Source of the DNA: Dendrophyllia cribrosa
Taxonomy: Eukaryota > Cnidaria > Anthozoa > Scleractinia > Dendrophylliidae
Length of the DNA: 64,000 nt
NCBI GenBank assembly: GCA_024195265.1
Contig: JAJLRJ010000005.1
Location: 47,672,894 to 47,736,893, forward strand
Reading direction: 5' to 3'
Of the stretch, positions 33,401 through 40,801 are shown in pieces (the first letter of the stretch is position 1; each line of letters begins with the position of its first letter). Below the pieces are notes generated by a model. The model had not been told where the DNA came from. It did no database searches and saw nothing but the letters and a program-made list of their open reading frames with translations. A program made the position numbers and the translations under genes.

Positions 33401-36054
33401 AGAGTATAAACGCTATAGCTCAGAAGGAGGTCATAACTACCCATAACCCTAAGTCTGACTGTTTAGCTTTTAATTAGGGTTAGCAGGTAATATAGTTCAA
33501 TTTAAACCGAACTGATACAAGCAGCTCAATAGTGTTATGGTTGTGTAGGCTCCAACAATCTAGATGCTGCCTGAGGTCACAGGTTCGAGCCTTGGTAGGA
33601 ACTTTAGACTTTCTTTTTTACAGTTAAAAATTTATTGAAGATAAAATTCCAAGGGTCGACATTACGTCATATAACTCTCAATAAGGTGTCCGACCTCCTT
33701 CTGAGCTATAGCAAGTAGACTCTACCAAAAAATGTCCACTTACCAAAATTGCATTTTTGGGATGATATAATTATTGGCACTTTTTATGCTTTGATGACTC
33801 CATACACACCACGTTGTTCCTTCATCCTGTCCTAAGAACTTACACAACTGTCACGTCACACAAATGGATCACATCATATTGTATGTTGTGATTTCAATTT
33901 GTTCTTGGTTAAAGTTTTATTTTCCTTTGCCGTTTCCTTTCTTTCAGATTATGGAAATTATATATGAAAACTGAAATGACACAAAAGAAAATAATAATAA
34001 AAATATTTAACCACAAAATATATATCGACGATACATTTTCGGACCCAAAGTAGTTTTTTTTTCTTTTAGCGTCAGACTGTTCCGCTGTAAACAAAACAGT
34101 GATATTTTCAATGTTCATATCAACCCTTGGTAACATTAAAATCACTCTCCTGTCAAAATTTCCCACGTTCGTTCGCGTGCCGAGGACAAAAAGCGTCAAA
34201 AAGTAAATGGGATCTTGGGAATACACTTGCATGATCCAGGAGCCCTGCTTGATCTTATACCCGCCATTTTAACTGAACACTGATGACTCAACCTTTCCGT
34301 GTCAGCTTGATGGGCAAGCTGGATAACGTTAAATGTTGCTGGATTGCTATAAAGGTCAGTCATTTCCTTTCGCAGATTGCTTAAATATGTCATCGTGCTT
34401 CCTCTTTGTCTATTTTTAGTGATTCAGATTCCTCATGTTATTTTTCCAGTGACGGTCATAAATGGACTGGTAAGTGTAAACTCGTTGACTGCTAACAGTT
34501 GGCAAGTACATAATTAAAACAAGAAGCTATACACAGCTTAAACTCGTGGTGTCTTTAACCCATTCCGGTGAATTTGTCCTTTTTTGTTTCGACGCTGGCT
34601 CATTTGGAATGAGCACCGGGGTTGGTTTATTCCTACCCTCCTCCTCTTCAGCGACGTCAGCTATCTCCACATTTTTCACTTTTGGCTCATGCAAAATTTT
34701 CCTCCCATATCTTAATAATCATAAGTTAATGTGAATTTCTTACAATTTTCTTTCTTTAGGAATTGATCCGAGAGTTAAGTTTATCTCTGGGATGATTGTA
34801 CGCGGTTTACAAAAAAAGATTTTCGCGACGACATCCGATGACCAATGTCACGTGGTCAGTGAAGATGGTCACACTTGGAGTTGTATTGTTTCCGAGGAAT
34901 GGCAGAGAGAGTCGTCATCTGATGATTTTGTACACGCCATATCAGTTCCCAGAAATATAAAATCTGATATTCCACAGGATGGCTTTGTTTTTTCGAAAAA
35001 TGATAGCACAGTTTCTTATGGAGGTAAACACGTACATTACTTTTTGCAATAACTGTCAAATGTCTTGCATGCTTATTGGCTAATTTTATTGTCAGTAAGA
35101 GTACAGACGAGTCGTTGATGCCGTTCACGAAGTGATTTTTGTAAAATGTACCAAAATACTTTTCTACTCTACTACTTTCTACTAATTTTCAATCTTCATT
35201 TATCTTTCTGACGCGCTTGCTTGTCAATTCGCCACTTTAGAAACGAGAAGGAAACTGGGCCGAGTGAACTTTCGCAACGACTTCTGGGACTGTTACTGGG
35301 GACAGAGACAAAAGAAGCGTCTCCTGTAACGATCCCAGAAGTCGTCGCGAAAGTTCACTCGGCCCAGTTTTCTTCTTATTTCTAAAGTGGCAAATAATAC
35401 CGTGGAACCTCCATTAAGGGGTGACAGGAGAAGTGTCCCTTCAATATTGATGTCCATTTATAGAGGCGATAATTACAAAGATTATATCAGCGTATTCCCG
35501 GCCAGGACTGGGAGAACTGTCCCCTTAATAGAGGTGTCCCTTAAATAGAGGTGATAATTACAAAGATTATATGAGAGCTTTGCCGGCCGGGACCAAGAGA
35601 AATGTCCCCTTAATAGAGGTGTCCCTTAAATAGAGGTGATAATTACAAAGATTATATGAGAGCTTTGCCGGCCGGGACCAGGAGAACTGCCCCCTTAATA
35701 GAGGTGTCCCAAAAGAGGTTCCACTGAAAAATCAATTCTTTATTGAGTTAGCCTGAGCCCGTATTGGTCTCGTTCTTCATTGTTTGTTTCAAGTTTATTG
35801 ACATAAACTTTCAATAAAAAAAATCCGGGTTGACATTTTCTTGATACGGACCTGTTGCTAGTTCAATAACATTATGTCTTGGTACCAGACTGCCCTGTAG
35901 TTACAAGCCAGCGGCCTGCTGGCCTTTGCTTATTTACACTCTTTTTCGCTTAAATATTTTACATTTGTTTCTGATTTCAGGATCAGCAAAGGGATTACAC
36001 AAGAAAGAAAACAACGGAGTATGGCGTCTTGTGGCATCATGGGATTGCCCATAA
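21440..36054 (+). CDS. Secreted immunoglobulin-domain protein of unknown function (10 exons, about 470 residues)
   Basis: Exons: 21440-21500, 24819-24902, 25366-25547, 25945-26026, 26434-26676, 31075-31135, 31798-31960, 32259-32457, 34760-35023, 35981-36054. GT..AG splicing and phases are consistent throughout (1413 nt including TAA 36052-36054). Residues 1-26 form a signal peptide (MALGTNVGKQVAIAFFILSN). Residues 49-109 are a Cys-rich module (YKYCQQSIYCPSCIRQVYL, ending GGSYDIK) that I cannot name. An I-set Ig domain spans about 140-217 (LHCSASGYPQPIIRWYKDD, DTGLYMCNAS). Exons 7-8 (239-358) encode SVTFTVSLTH, VLVWILPYYARF and VNFTVRE, reminiscent of DUF11-like beta-sandwich repeats. Exons 9-10 carry GMIVRG and end WRLVASWDCP. 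There is no transmembrane segment after the signal, so it is probably secreted. Exon 5 has a frame problem discussed in the findings. A 20-nt candidate exon at 34451-34470 breaks phase and was left out. Confidence 0.65.
23154..23330. mobile_element. Palindromic MITE with GGCGGCCATATTGGTG arms, copy 2
   Basis: TAGAGCGCTTGCACGTGAC at the left and GTCACGTGAGTG...CTCTA at the right. The arm motif GGCGGCCATATTGGTGTCC occurs twice on the left and once inverted (CAATATGGCCGCC) on the right. Confidence 0.65.
23391..23622. mobile_element. TA-flanked MITE with about 45-bp inverted ends
   Basis: TA|GCGACCTTCAGATTGGACTA and its mirror TAGTCAAATCTGAAGGTCGC|TA. Both arms contain GAGTACGAGTACGAG-type hexamer repeats. 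A 190-codon open frame across it is an artefact of the repeat. Confidence 0.75.
23627..24237. mobile_element. Foldback element with about 135-bp inverted repeats
   Basis: TTACAGTCAAACCGGATGTTC at 23627 is mirrored by GAACATCCGGTTTGACTGTAA at 24237. Arms continue through GCAAACTTCCGCCGCAACATT and GAGCAAGTTGCAACTTTC. It abuts the previous element within five bases. No transposase found. Confidence 0.75.
24484..24584. repeat. 11-bp tandem repeat (GGTACAATAAC)n
   Basis: About nine copies of GGTACAATAAC with single-base variants, in intron 1 of the Ig-domain gene. Confidence 0.9.
25568..25692. mobile_element. MITE hairpin, about 125 bp
   Basis: GGGGTCAATTCAATAAAACT at 25568 is mirrored by AGTTTTATTGAATTGGCCCC. 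Inner arms TGTAATTTACAAGTGT and ACACTTGTTAATTACA pair. It lies 20 bases past an exon donor (25547). Confidence 0.7.
26434..26676 (+). CDS. Exon 5 of the Ig-domain gene: I-set domain
   Basis: The frame encodes SLILHCSASGYPQPIIRWYK and DTGLYMCNASNTAG, i.e. B-strand Cys, C-strand Trp, and the D-x-G-x-Y-x-C signature. The donor is GCGAG|GTAGGG. With the standard acceptor TAG at 26431 the entry codons read E-P-P-P then stop. Using the AG two bases further (26432-26433) keeps the frame open. The PPP start is typical of Ig exons, so either an alternative acceptor is used or one base differs from a working allele. Confidence 0.7.
27119..27347. mobile_element. MITE, family A, end-truncated copy
   Basis: Matches the interior of 6172-6453 in reverse orientation (GTAAAACCAAAACCAAAGTAAT to AAAACCAAAGCAATTGTGTAAT) but lacks the outer 15-20 bases at both ends. 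Confidence 0.65.
27535..28915 (-). pseudogene. LINE (non-LTR) reverse-transcriptase 3' fragment with zf-RVT region
   Basis: Three minus-strand frames line up with the C-terminal half of a LINE ORF2. 28710-28915 has LTNIWSSRGLSIYGKVTLIKSLLIPTVVYT-type sequence, typical of the thumb/post-RT region. 28424-28648 has SLRLSWLKRIFG and GPWKSYL. 28224-27532 has the zf-RVT Cys/His segment (KLYKIG, SLCSFCKMETETMFHFLYNCP, FW). Stops or frameshifts separate the pieces, and the RT catalytic core and 5' end are missing, so the copy is dead. It lies antisense in an intron of the Ig-domain gene. Clade is probably L1/Tx1-like, by impression only. Confidence 0.75.
29612..29940. mobile_element. Inverted repeat of about 100 bp around a loop
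   Basis: GTCTTCCAAAGTTTCATTGCC at 29622 is mirrored by GGCAATGAAACTTTGGAAGAC near 29936. The arms continue through TGTCTACATTCTACATATTTG. The left side adjoins a 28915-29600 stretch starting TTAAGGTGGCTCGACTGGG that looks like a larger DNA element of which only this part is resolved. Confidence 0.55.
30271..30736. repeat. Dispersed repeat, copy 2
   Basis: Same orientation partner of 5635-6091. Differences include a small duplication of TGGAATGTCAA near 30312-30340. Confidence 0.65.
32483..32764. mobile_element. TA-flanked MITE, family A, copy 3
   Basis: Nearly identical to 6172-6453 over its length, with TA on both sides. It starts about 25 bases after the donor of the 32259-32457 exon. High similarity between the two copies suggests recent activity. 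Confidence 0.75.
33412..33712. repeat. Inverted-repeat element with tRNA-like B-box
   Basis: GCTATAGCTCAGAAGGAGGTC at 33412 is mirrored by GACCTCCTTCTGAGCTATAGC ending at 33712. The interior contains GGTTCGAGCC (about 33582), a B-box-like motif, and the arm itself resembles an A-box. The spacing is too long for a tRNA. It may be two inverted SINE heads. Confidence 0.45.
35231..35391. mobile_element. Palindromic MITE, about 161 bp
   Basis: GCCACTTTAGAAA...GGGCCGAGTGAACTTTCG is mirrored by CGAAAGTTCACTCGGCCCA...TCTAAAGTGGC. Arms are about 70 bases with a short loop. Confidence 0.75.
35404..35728. repeat. 85-bp tandem repeat flanked by inverted GTGGAACCTC ends
   Basis: CCCCTTAATAGAGGTGTCCC recurs at 35521, 35606 and 35691 (period 85). 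GTGGAACCTCCATTAAGGGG at the left and AGAGGTTCCAC at the right form short inverted ends, so this may be an internally amplified MITE. Confidence 0.75.
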
Positions 36055-36113
36055 ACATTCTCGCCAAATGAAAATGGTAGATTACTCCGTCTAGACATTA
36101 AGCAAGCAAGGTC

Positions 36114-36140
36114 CGACCCCTCCCCGGCCCTACCCCTTCC

Positions 36141-36194
<54 letters not shown>

Positions 36195-36361
36195 ATGCAA
36201 AATTTTCCTCCCATATCTTAATAATCATAAGTTAATGTGAATTTCTTACAATTTTCTTTCTTTAGGAATTGATCCGAGAGTTAAGTTTATCTCTGGGATG
36301 ATTGACCCCTCCCCGGCCCTACCCCTTCCTCCCGCCCCCCCCCCCCCCCCCCCCCCCCCCC
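36114..36361. repeat. Poly-C tracts enclosing a copied intron/exon segment
   Basis: Poly-C runs at 36142-36194 and 36335-36361 each follow the same GACCCCTCCCCGGCCCTACC leader. Between them, 36194-36304 is an exact-looking copy of 34688-34798, including the splice acceptor and first 39 bases of the 34760 exon. No functional exon is claimed here. An assembly or template-switch artefact is likely. Confidence 0.8.
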
Positions 36362-37058
36362 TCGCCAAGCAGTGTACAAAGGCAAAAAAAAACTAATTTG
36401 AAAGCGAAGCCGGTCCACACGATGCATAAAAATAACGTTCTGGCTCGGTGTTGACGGATTCCAAAGTCTAGCGAGCTAGACGTCAGTAGAAGAGTAATAA
36501 TTAAAAAAAACGGGGGTGAAAGGCTGGAGCTACGGCAAAGGGAAAGATTTATTAGCCAATATTTTGACTAACTGTAGCCTAATTTCGTATATTCACCATC
36601 AAAATCCAGCTGAAAATCGGTCTTCTGGACAGAACCATACTGAAAGAAAATACTGTAATGGATTTCGGTAAAGTCCTGGCCCTGAAGAAGACTAAATTAA
36701 ATCTGCGCATCTGCCGTAGTGCTAGTCTTGCATTTCGTTTTATTACGCTTCATAACACAAGGTTTGTCCCAGATTACTTTGCGGGCTAAAACTAGCATGC
36801 TTTGTACACGTGGGCTGAACGTGATAACATATCATGATTGCGGTAGAAAAGAATCATGTGGAAGTCAAATGCATCTAAAAACAATTATGGCTTCACAAGT
36901 TGGCCGTTTGGACTTGTCAAATAAAGGAAACTTTATTCGTTTCTCTGAAATGAAAGCCGACAACTGGATGACGTTATTTGTTAAATTTGGTGACCTTTAG
37001 GGGACTGTCTCGTGCAAAAATTTTTTTTTTCAAACTTGTGTGTTTGACCATTCTCTCT

Positions 37059-37600
37059 CTCTCTATAAGCTATATGGGTATGTACCGCTGTGAAGGGAAT
37101 GGCTTTTAAGCAGTTTAGTCTGGGATAGGGTATAGAAATCAGAGAGGTTTGGCCTAGAATAGGGTATCATTTGCCGGGAAACTGATCAGTGGTATGATGA
37201 ATTAAGTCTGGAATAGGAATTGAAACTCGGAAGAGAAAGAAAATGTGACGTTGTAAGATTTTGTTTTAATTAGCGTATAGATGGTTTTCACTCACGTGAC
37301 CTTCATTCCTGTGGGACTCAAATGACAAAGGCCATGGCGGCCATGTTGGTGCACATAACAAACTGAAGTTCATTAAAATTCTTTTGTAGGTGTGCACCAA
37401 CATGGCCGCCGTAACGTAACGTAAAAACCACCTATATTTGACTGTAATGGTGATACAGTTCTAAAAATAGCAAGTCTGGGATAGGGTAGGGATTTTCGGT
37501 GTCTAGTCTAGTATAGGATTGCAAAATCAGCTTAACATAGTCTGGTACAGGTTAAGGATTTCAGAGTTCCAGCGGCACACACCCACCCCCAAGGCTATTA
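37059..37600. repeat. Coral-type dispersed repeat with GGGTATGTACCGC/GGGATAGGGTA core
   Basis: TATATGGGTATGTACCGCTG, GTCTGGGATAGGGTATAGAA and repeats of 'CTGG(G)ATAGGGTA' run through 37059-37200 and 37460-37570, split by the MITE at 37278-37434. A related block (ACTCCCTTATATGACCTATA, GACAGGGTATGG) lies at 58725-58870. Class not established. Confidence 0.5.
37278..37434. mobile_element. Palindromic MITE with GGCGGCCATGTTGGTG arms, copy 3
   Basis: TATAGATGGTTTTCACTCACG at the left and CGTAAAAACCACCTATA at the right. The arms carry GGCGGCCATGTTGGTGCACA and TGTGCACCAACATGGCCGCC. Confidence 0.7.
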
Positions 37601-38540
37601 CTCTAAAAACCCAGTTTTCCAAAAGACGATTTAACATTATGTCGTGAGCAAACCAACTCGGACCATGGACTCTTTTTCTTACTCAATAATGCATAATATA
37701 TTTTGAATAAATCACATTCATGCTTTACAATAAAAACAGTAACTGCAATGATATTTCTCCAACGCAACACATTCACCAGGGAACTAAATCCCCCATAGAC
37801 AAATTCGGCTAACGCATTGTTGTACCCAATTCAAACCTTTTGGGATTAGAACTCTTTGTTCGTCATATTTCCATATCAATGAAGCATTGACATGGAAATT
37901 ATATGGAAATATTGTGAACAAAGAATCTTATTCCCAGAAGGTTTGAATTGGGTACAACAATGCGTTAGCCGAATTGGTCTATTGGTACAACATATAATCC
38001 CGATATGTTAAACATTAAAAGGCTGCACTGTGACATAATTTACATCAGAATCCAGTGTCACTCCATAATCATGTAACTATTACTCTAAAACCCAGTTTTC
38101 CAAAAGATGATTAAATATTTTATATCTTATCCAATAATGCCTGATATATTTTGAATAAATCACATTCATACTTTAAAATAAAAACAGTAACTGCAATACT
38201 TTCCCAATGTAACGCATTCATCAGGGAACTAAATCTTATTCTAATATTGTTTTAATTTGGTACAACATATTATCCTGATATTTAAAAGGCTGCACTGCGA
38301 CATAATTTACACCAGAATCATGTAACTATCTAAAACCCAGTTTTCCAAAAGATGATTAAATATTTTATATCTTATCCAATAATGCCTGATATATTTTGAA
38401 TAAATCACATTCATACTTTTAAATAAAAACAGTGACTGCAATGATACTTGCCCAATGCAACGGGGACTAAACCTTTTTCTGATATTGGCTTTCATTGATA
38501 CAACATATAATCCTGATATTTTAGAGTGCCTATCATCCCT
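37600..38540. repeat. Tandem array, unit about 245 bp
   Basis: The block CTAAAACCCAGTTTTCCAAAA ... AATAATGC.TAATATATTTTGAATAA-type sequence to GGGAACTAAATC recurs near 37605, 38088 and 38332. Each unit ends with AAAAGGCTGCACTG.GACATAA. A further partial unit follows 38965. A MITE (37796-37981) interrupts the first unit boundary. Confidence 0.65.
37796..37981. mobile_element. TA-flanked MITE, family B, intact copy
   Basis: TA|GACAAATTCGGCTAACGCAT and ATGCGTTAGCCGAATTGGTC|TA, with arms of about 80 bases containing CAATTCAAACCTTTTGGGAT. The same family, interrupted by a Penelope element, is at 47669-52023. Confidence 0.8.
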
Positions 38541-38964
38541 AGAAAGTTATTTTCAGAATCAACTCTATGTACAGTGAATAGTTGAATGGTAAAATATTTT
38601 TTGTTTTGAACATCGCATTTGTGAGTTATAGAGATTTGAATTTACAAAGTGCTAATTAGATGACGTCAACCCCGGGAATTTGCCATTATTTCTATGCCAA
38701 TTTACAATGCGCAGTTTATAGCTTGAGGATAATTAATTTGATAAATACTAAACTTAACTATGGATGGTCAATTGATTCATAAAAAATATTTCTTGGAGGT
38801 GAAAACAAGTAGTGGTATAATAAATGGATTCCCGGGTTGACATCAACTAATTAACTTTTGTAAATTAAAATCTCTATAACTCACTAACACGACCTTCAAA
38901 ACCAGAAATATTTTAGTACAAAGAGATGATTCCGAAAATAACTTTCTAGGTGTGATAGGCACTT
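38523..38964. mobile_element. Inverted-repeat element, about 0.44 kb
   Basis: AGTGCCTATCATCCCTAGAA at 38523 and TTTCTAGGTGTGATAGGCACT at 38964. Arms continue through TATAGAGATTT...TTTACAAA and ATGACGTCAACCCCGGGAAT / ATTCCCGGGTTGACATCA. Confidence 0.7.
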
Positions 38965-39188
38965 TAAACATTAAAAGGCTCCACTGTGACATAATTTACT
39001 CCCCATAATTTACAATCAAGTGTTCGATTGGAGGCTTAATTTTTTTTGTAATTATTACATTCATGATTACTGTAATTAAGATTTCCCTCAAAGCTTGCCA
39101 GTACTGTATGTGAAGTTGTGCCCGGGTTGGTGAAGGAAAAACGTACCGGCATACAGTCTGTTGTTTATTGTTTTGGTTTTGAAGAAAA

Positions 39189-39191
<3 letters not shown>

Positions 39192-39220
<29 letters not shown>
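39192..39220. repeat. Poly-G tract
   Basis: Twenty-nine consecutive G, on the 3' side of the zinc-finger gene. Confidence 0.95.
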
Positions 39221-39225
<5 letters not shown>

Positions 39226-39374
39226 AACTCTCTTGCTTCAAAAAGGGGCGGGGGCTTTATAGAGGATAAGGAATCATACTGTTCTATAAGAAGCTTCTGA
39301 CAACTTAATTCCTTTTGACAAATCCAACAGCTAAATGTGTTCAACTGGCTTGCAGTGTTTTCAGTTTAATTCAC

Positions 39375-39559
39375 TAATGTTCCTTGCAAAAGCACTTATC
39401 ACAATACTTGCACTTGTAAGGTTCTTCTTCTGTGAATTTGCTTGTGTGCCTTGCAATTAGATAACTGGCTGAACTGCTTATCACAATACTTGCACTGATA
39501 AGGTTTCAATCCTGTATCACTCGTGGCTCATGCAATCTGATAGTTTGCCAAAGCATTTA
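39375..39559 (-). pseudogene. Decayed finger remnants downstream of the zinc-finger frame
   Basis: Out of frame with the main array, minus-strand pieces still read QCMHFDKCFGKLSDCMSHE (second finger Cys replaced by Phe), then YQCKYCDKQFSQLSNCKAH, then YKCKYCDKCFCKEH with a stop. At least two frameshifts separate them. They show that the ancestral array was two to three fingers longer. Confidence 0.6.
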
Positions 39560-40711
39560 TCAAAATGCATGCACTGATATTGTGGTTTTTCTCCTCTGTG
39601 AATTTGTTGGTGTGTTTTGCAAGTTGATGTGTCTTGCAAGTTGATGTGACTTGCAAGTTGATGGCTGGGTAAAGCTCTTATCACAGTATTTGCACTTATA
39701 AGGTTTTTCTCCTGTGTGAATTCGCTCGTGTGTCTTGCAATGTGCTGACTGGCGAAACTGCTTATCACAATACTTGCACTGATAAGGTTTCAATCCTGTA
39801 TGAATTCGCTCGTGGCTCTTGCAATCTGATAGATTGACAAAGCATTTATCACAATGCCTGCACTGATAAGGTTTTTCTCCTGTGTGAATCTTTTGGTGTG
39901 CCTTGCAAGGTGATGGCTGGGTAAAGCTCTTATCACAGTATTTGCACTTATAAGGTTTTTCTCCTGTGTGAATTCGCTCGTGTGTCTTGCAATGTGCTGA
40001 CTGGCTAAACTGCCTATCGCAATACTTGCACCGATAAGGTTTTGCTCCTGTGTGAATTTGTTCGTGTCTCTTGCAGACCGATAGAGTATGAAAGCATTTA
40101 TCACAATGCATGCACTGATATGGTTCTTCTCCTGTGTGAATTTGTTCATGTTTCTTGCAAGTTGATGACTGGCGAAACTGCTTATCACAATACTGGCACT
40201 GATAAGGTTTTGCTCCTATGTGAATTTGTTCATGCATTTTGCAATTTGATGTCTGGCTAAACTTCTTATCACAATACTTGCACTGATAAGGTTTCACTCC
40301 TGTGTGAATTTGCTGGTGTTTCTTACAAGCTGATAAATCACAAAAGCATTGATCACAATACTTGCACCGGTATGGTTTTTCTCCTGTGTGAATTCGTTCA
40401 TGTCTCTTGCAATGCGATGGCCGGCTAAACTGCTTGTCACAATACTTGCACTTATGAGGTTTTGCTCCTGTGTGAATTTTTTGGTGTGCCTTGCAAGTTG
40501 ATGGCTGGGTAAAGCTCTTATCACAGTATTTGCACTTATAAGGTTTTTCTTCTTTGTGAATTCGCTCATGGATCTTGCAACTTGATGGCCAACTAAAGTA
40601 CTTATCGCAATATTTGCACTTGTATGGTTTCCCTTCTATGTTGTACTTGTAACACTTTGACACACCATCTGTTTTCTTTTGTTTGCCATTTCTTCGTTTT
40701 TGTAAAGACAT
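39560..40711 (-). CDS. C2H2 zinc-finger array protein (about 12 fingers), C-terminal end decaying
   Basis: A single open frame reads GKPYKCKYCDK followed by fingers every 28 residues with TGEKPY-type linkers. Eleven are complete and a twelfth has lost its second His. I start at ATG 40711 (MSLQKRRNGKQKK); the frame is open up to 40801 and an upstream exon is possible. Each finger is C-x2-C-x3-F-x5-C-K-x-H-x3-H, so the usual helix Leu is Cys throughout. The -1, 2, 3 and 6 helix positions vary between fingers (WPSS, QPST, RPSH, DLSA, QTSN), as in DNA-binding arrays. No KRAB, BTB or other effector domain is visible. After finger 12 a micro-duplication of TTGCAAGTTGATGTG (39615-39655) shifts frame. 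Finger remnants continue in other frames to about 39375. It is probably a nuclear DNA-binding protein of a lineage-specific array family; the target is unknown. Confidence 0.75.
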   Translation of the reverse strand: MSLQKRRNGKQKKTDGVSKCYKYNIEGKPYKCKYCDKYFSWPSSCKIHERIHKEEKPYKCKYCDKSFTQPSTCKAHQKIHTGAKPHKCKYCDKQFSRPSHCKRHERIHTGEKPYRCKYCDQCFCDLSACKKHQQIHTGVKPYQCKYCDKKFSQTSNCKMHEQIHIGAKPYQCQYCDKQFRQSSTCKKHEQIHTGEEPYQCMHCDKCFHTLSVCKRHEQIHTGAKPYRCKYCDRQFSQSAHCKTHERIHTGEKPYKCKYCDKSFTQPSPCKAHQKIHTGEKPYQCRHCDKCFVNLSDCKSHERIHTGLKPYQCKYCDKQFRQSAHCKTHERIHTGEKPYKCKYCDKSFTQPSTCKSHQLARHINLQNTPTNSQRRKTTISVHAF

Positions 40712-40801
40712 GTTACATTCAGTGAGATAAATAATTATGCACACTTTTTTCTCTCCATGTATATTCCTAGAAAGGAAAAAAGTCACCAATAGTTTGTACA
40801 T

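Noticed and set aside
34451..34470. 20-nt candidate exon (TTTTTCCAG|...|GTAAGT)
   Set aside because: Entry phase fits, but including it puts exon 34760-35023 out of frame with an early stop. It may be an alternative or poison exon.
39790..40569. Alternative minus-strand frames in the zinc-finger gene
   Set aside because: Shadow frames of the 84-base finger repeat in another phase.
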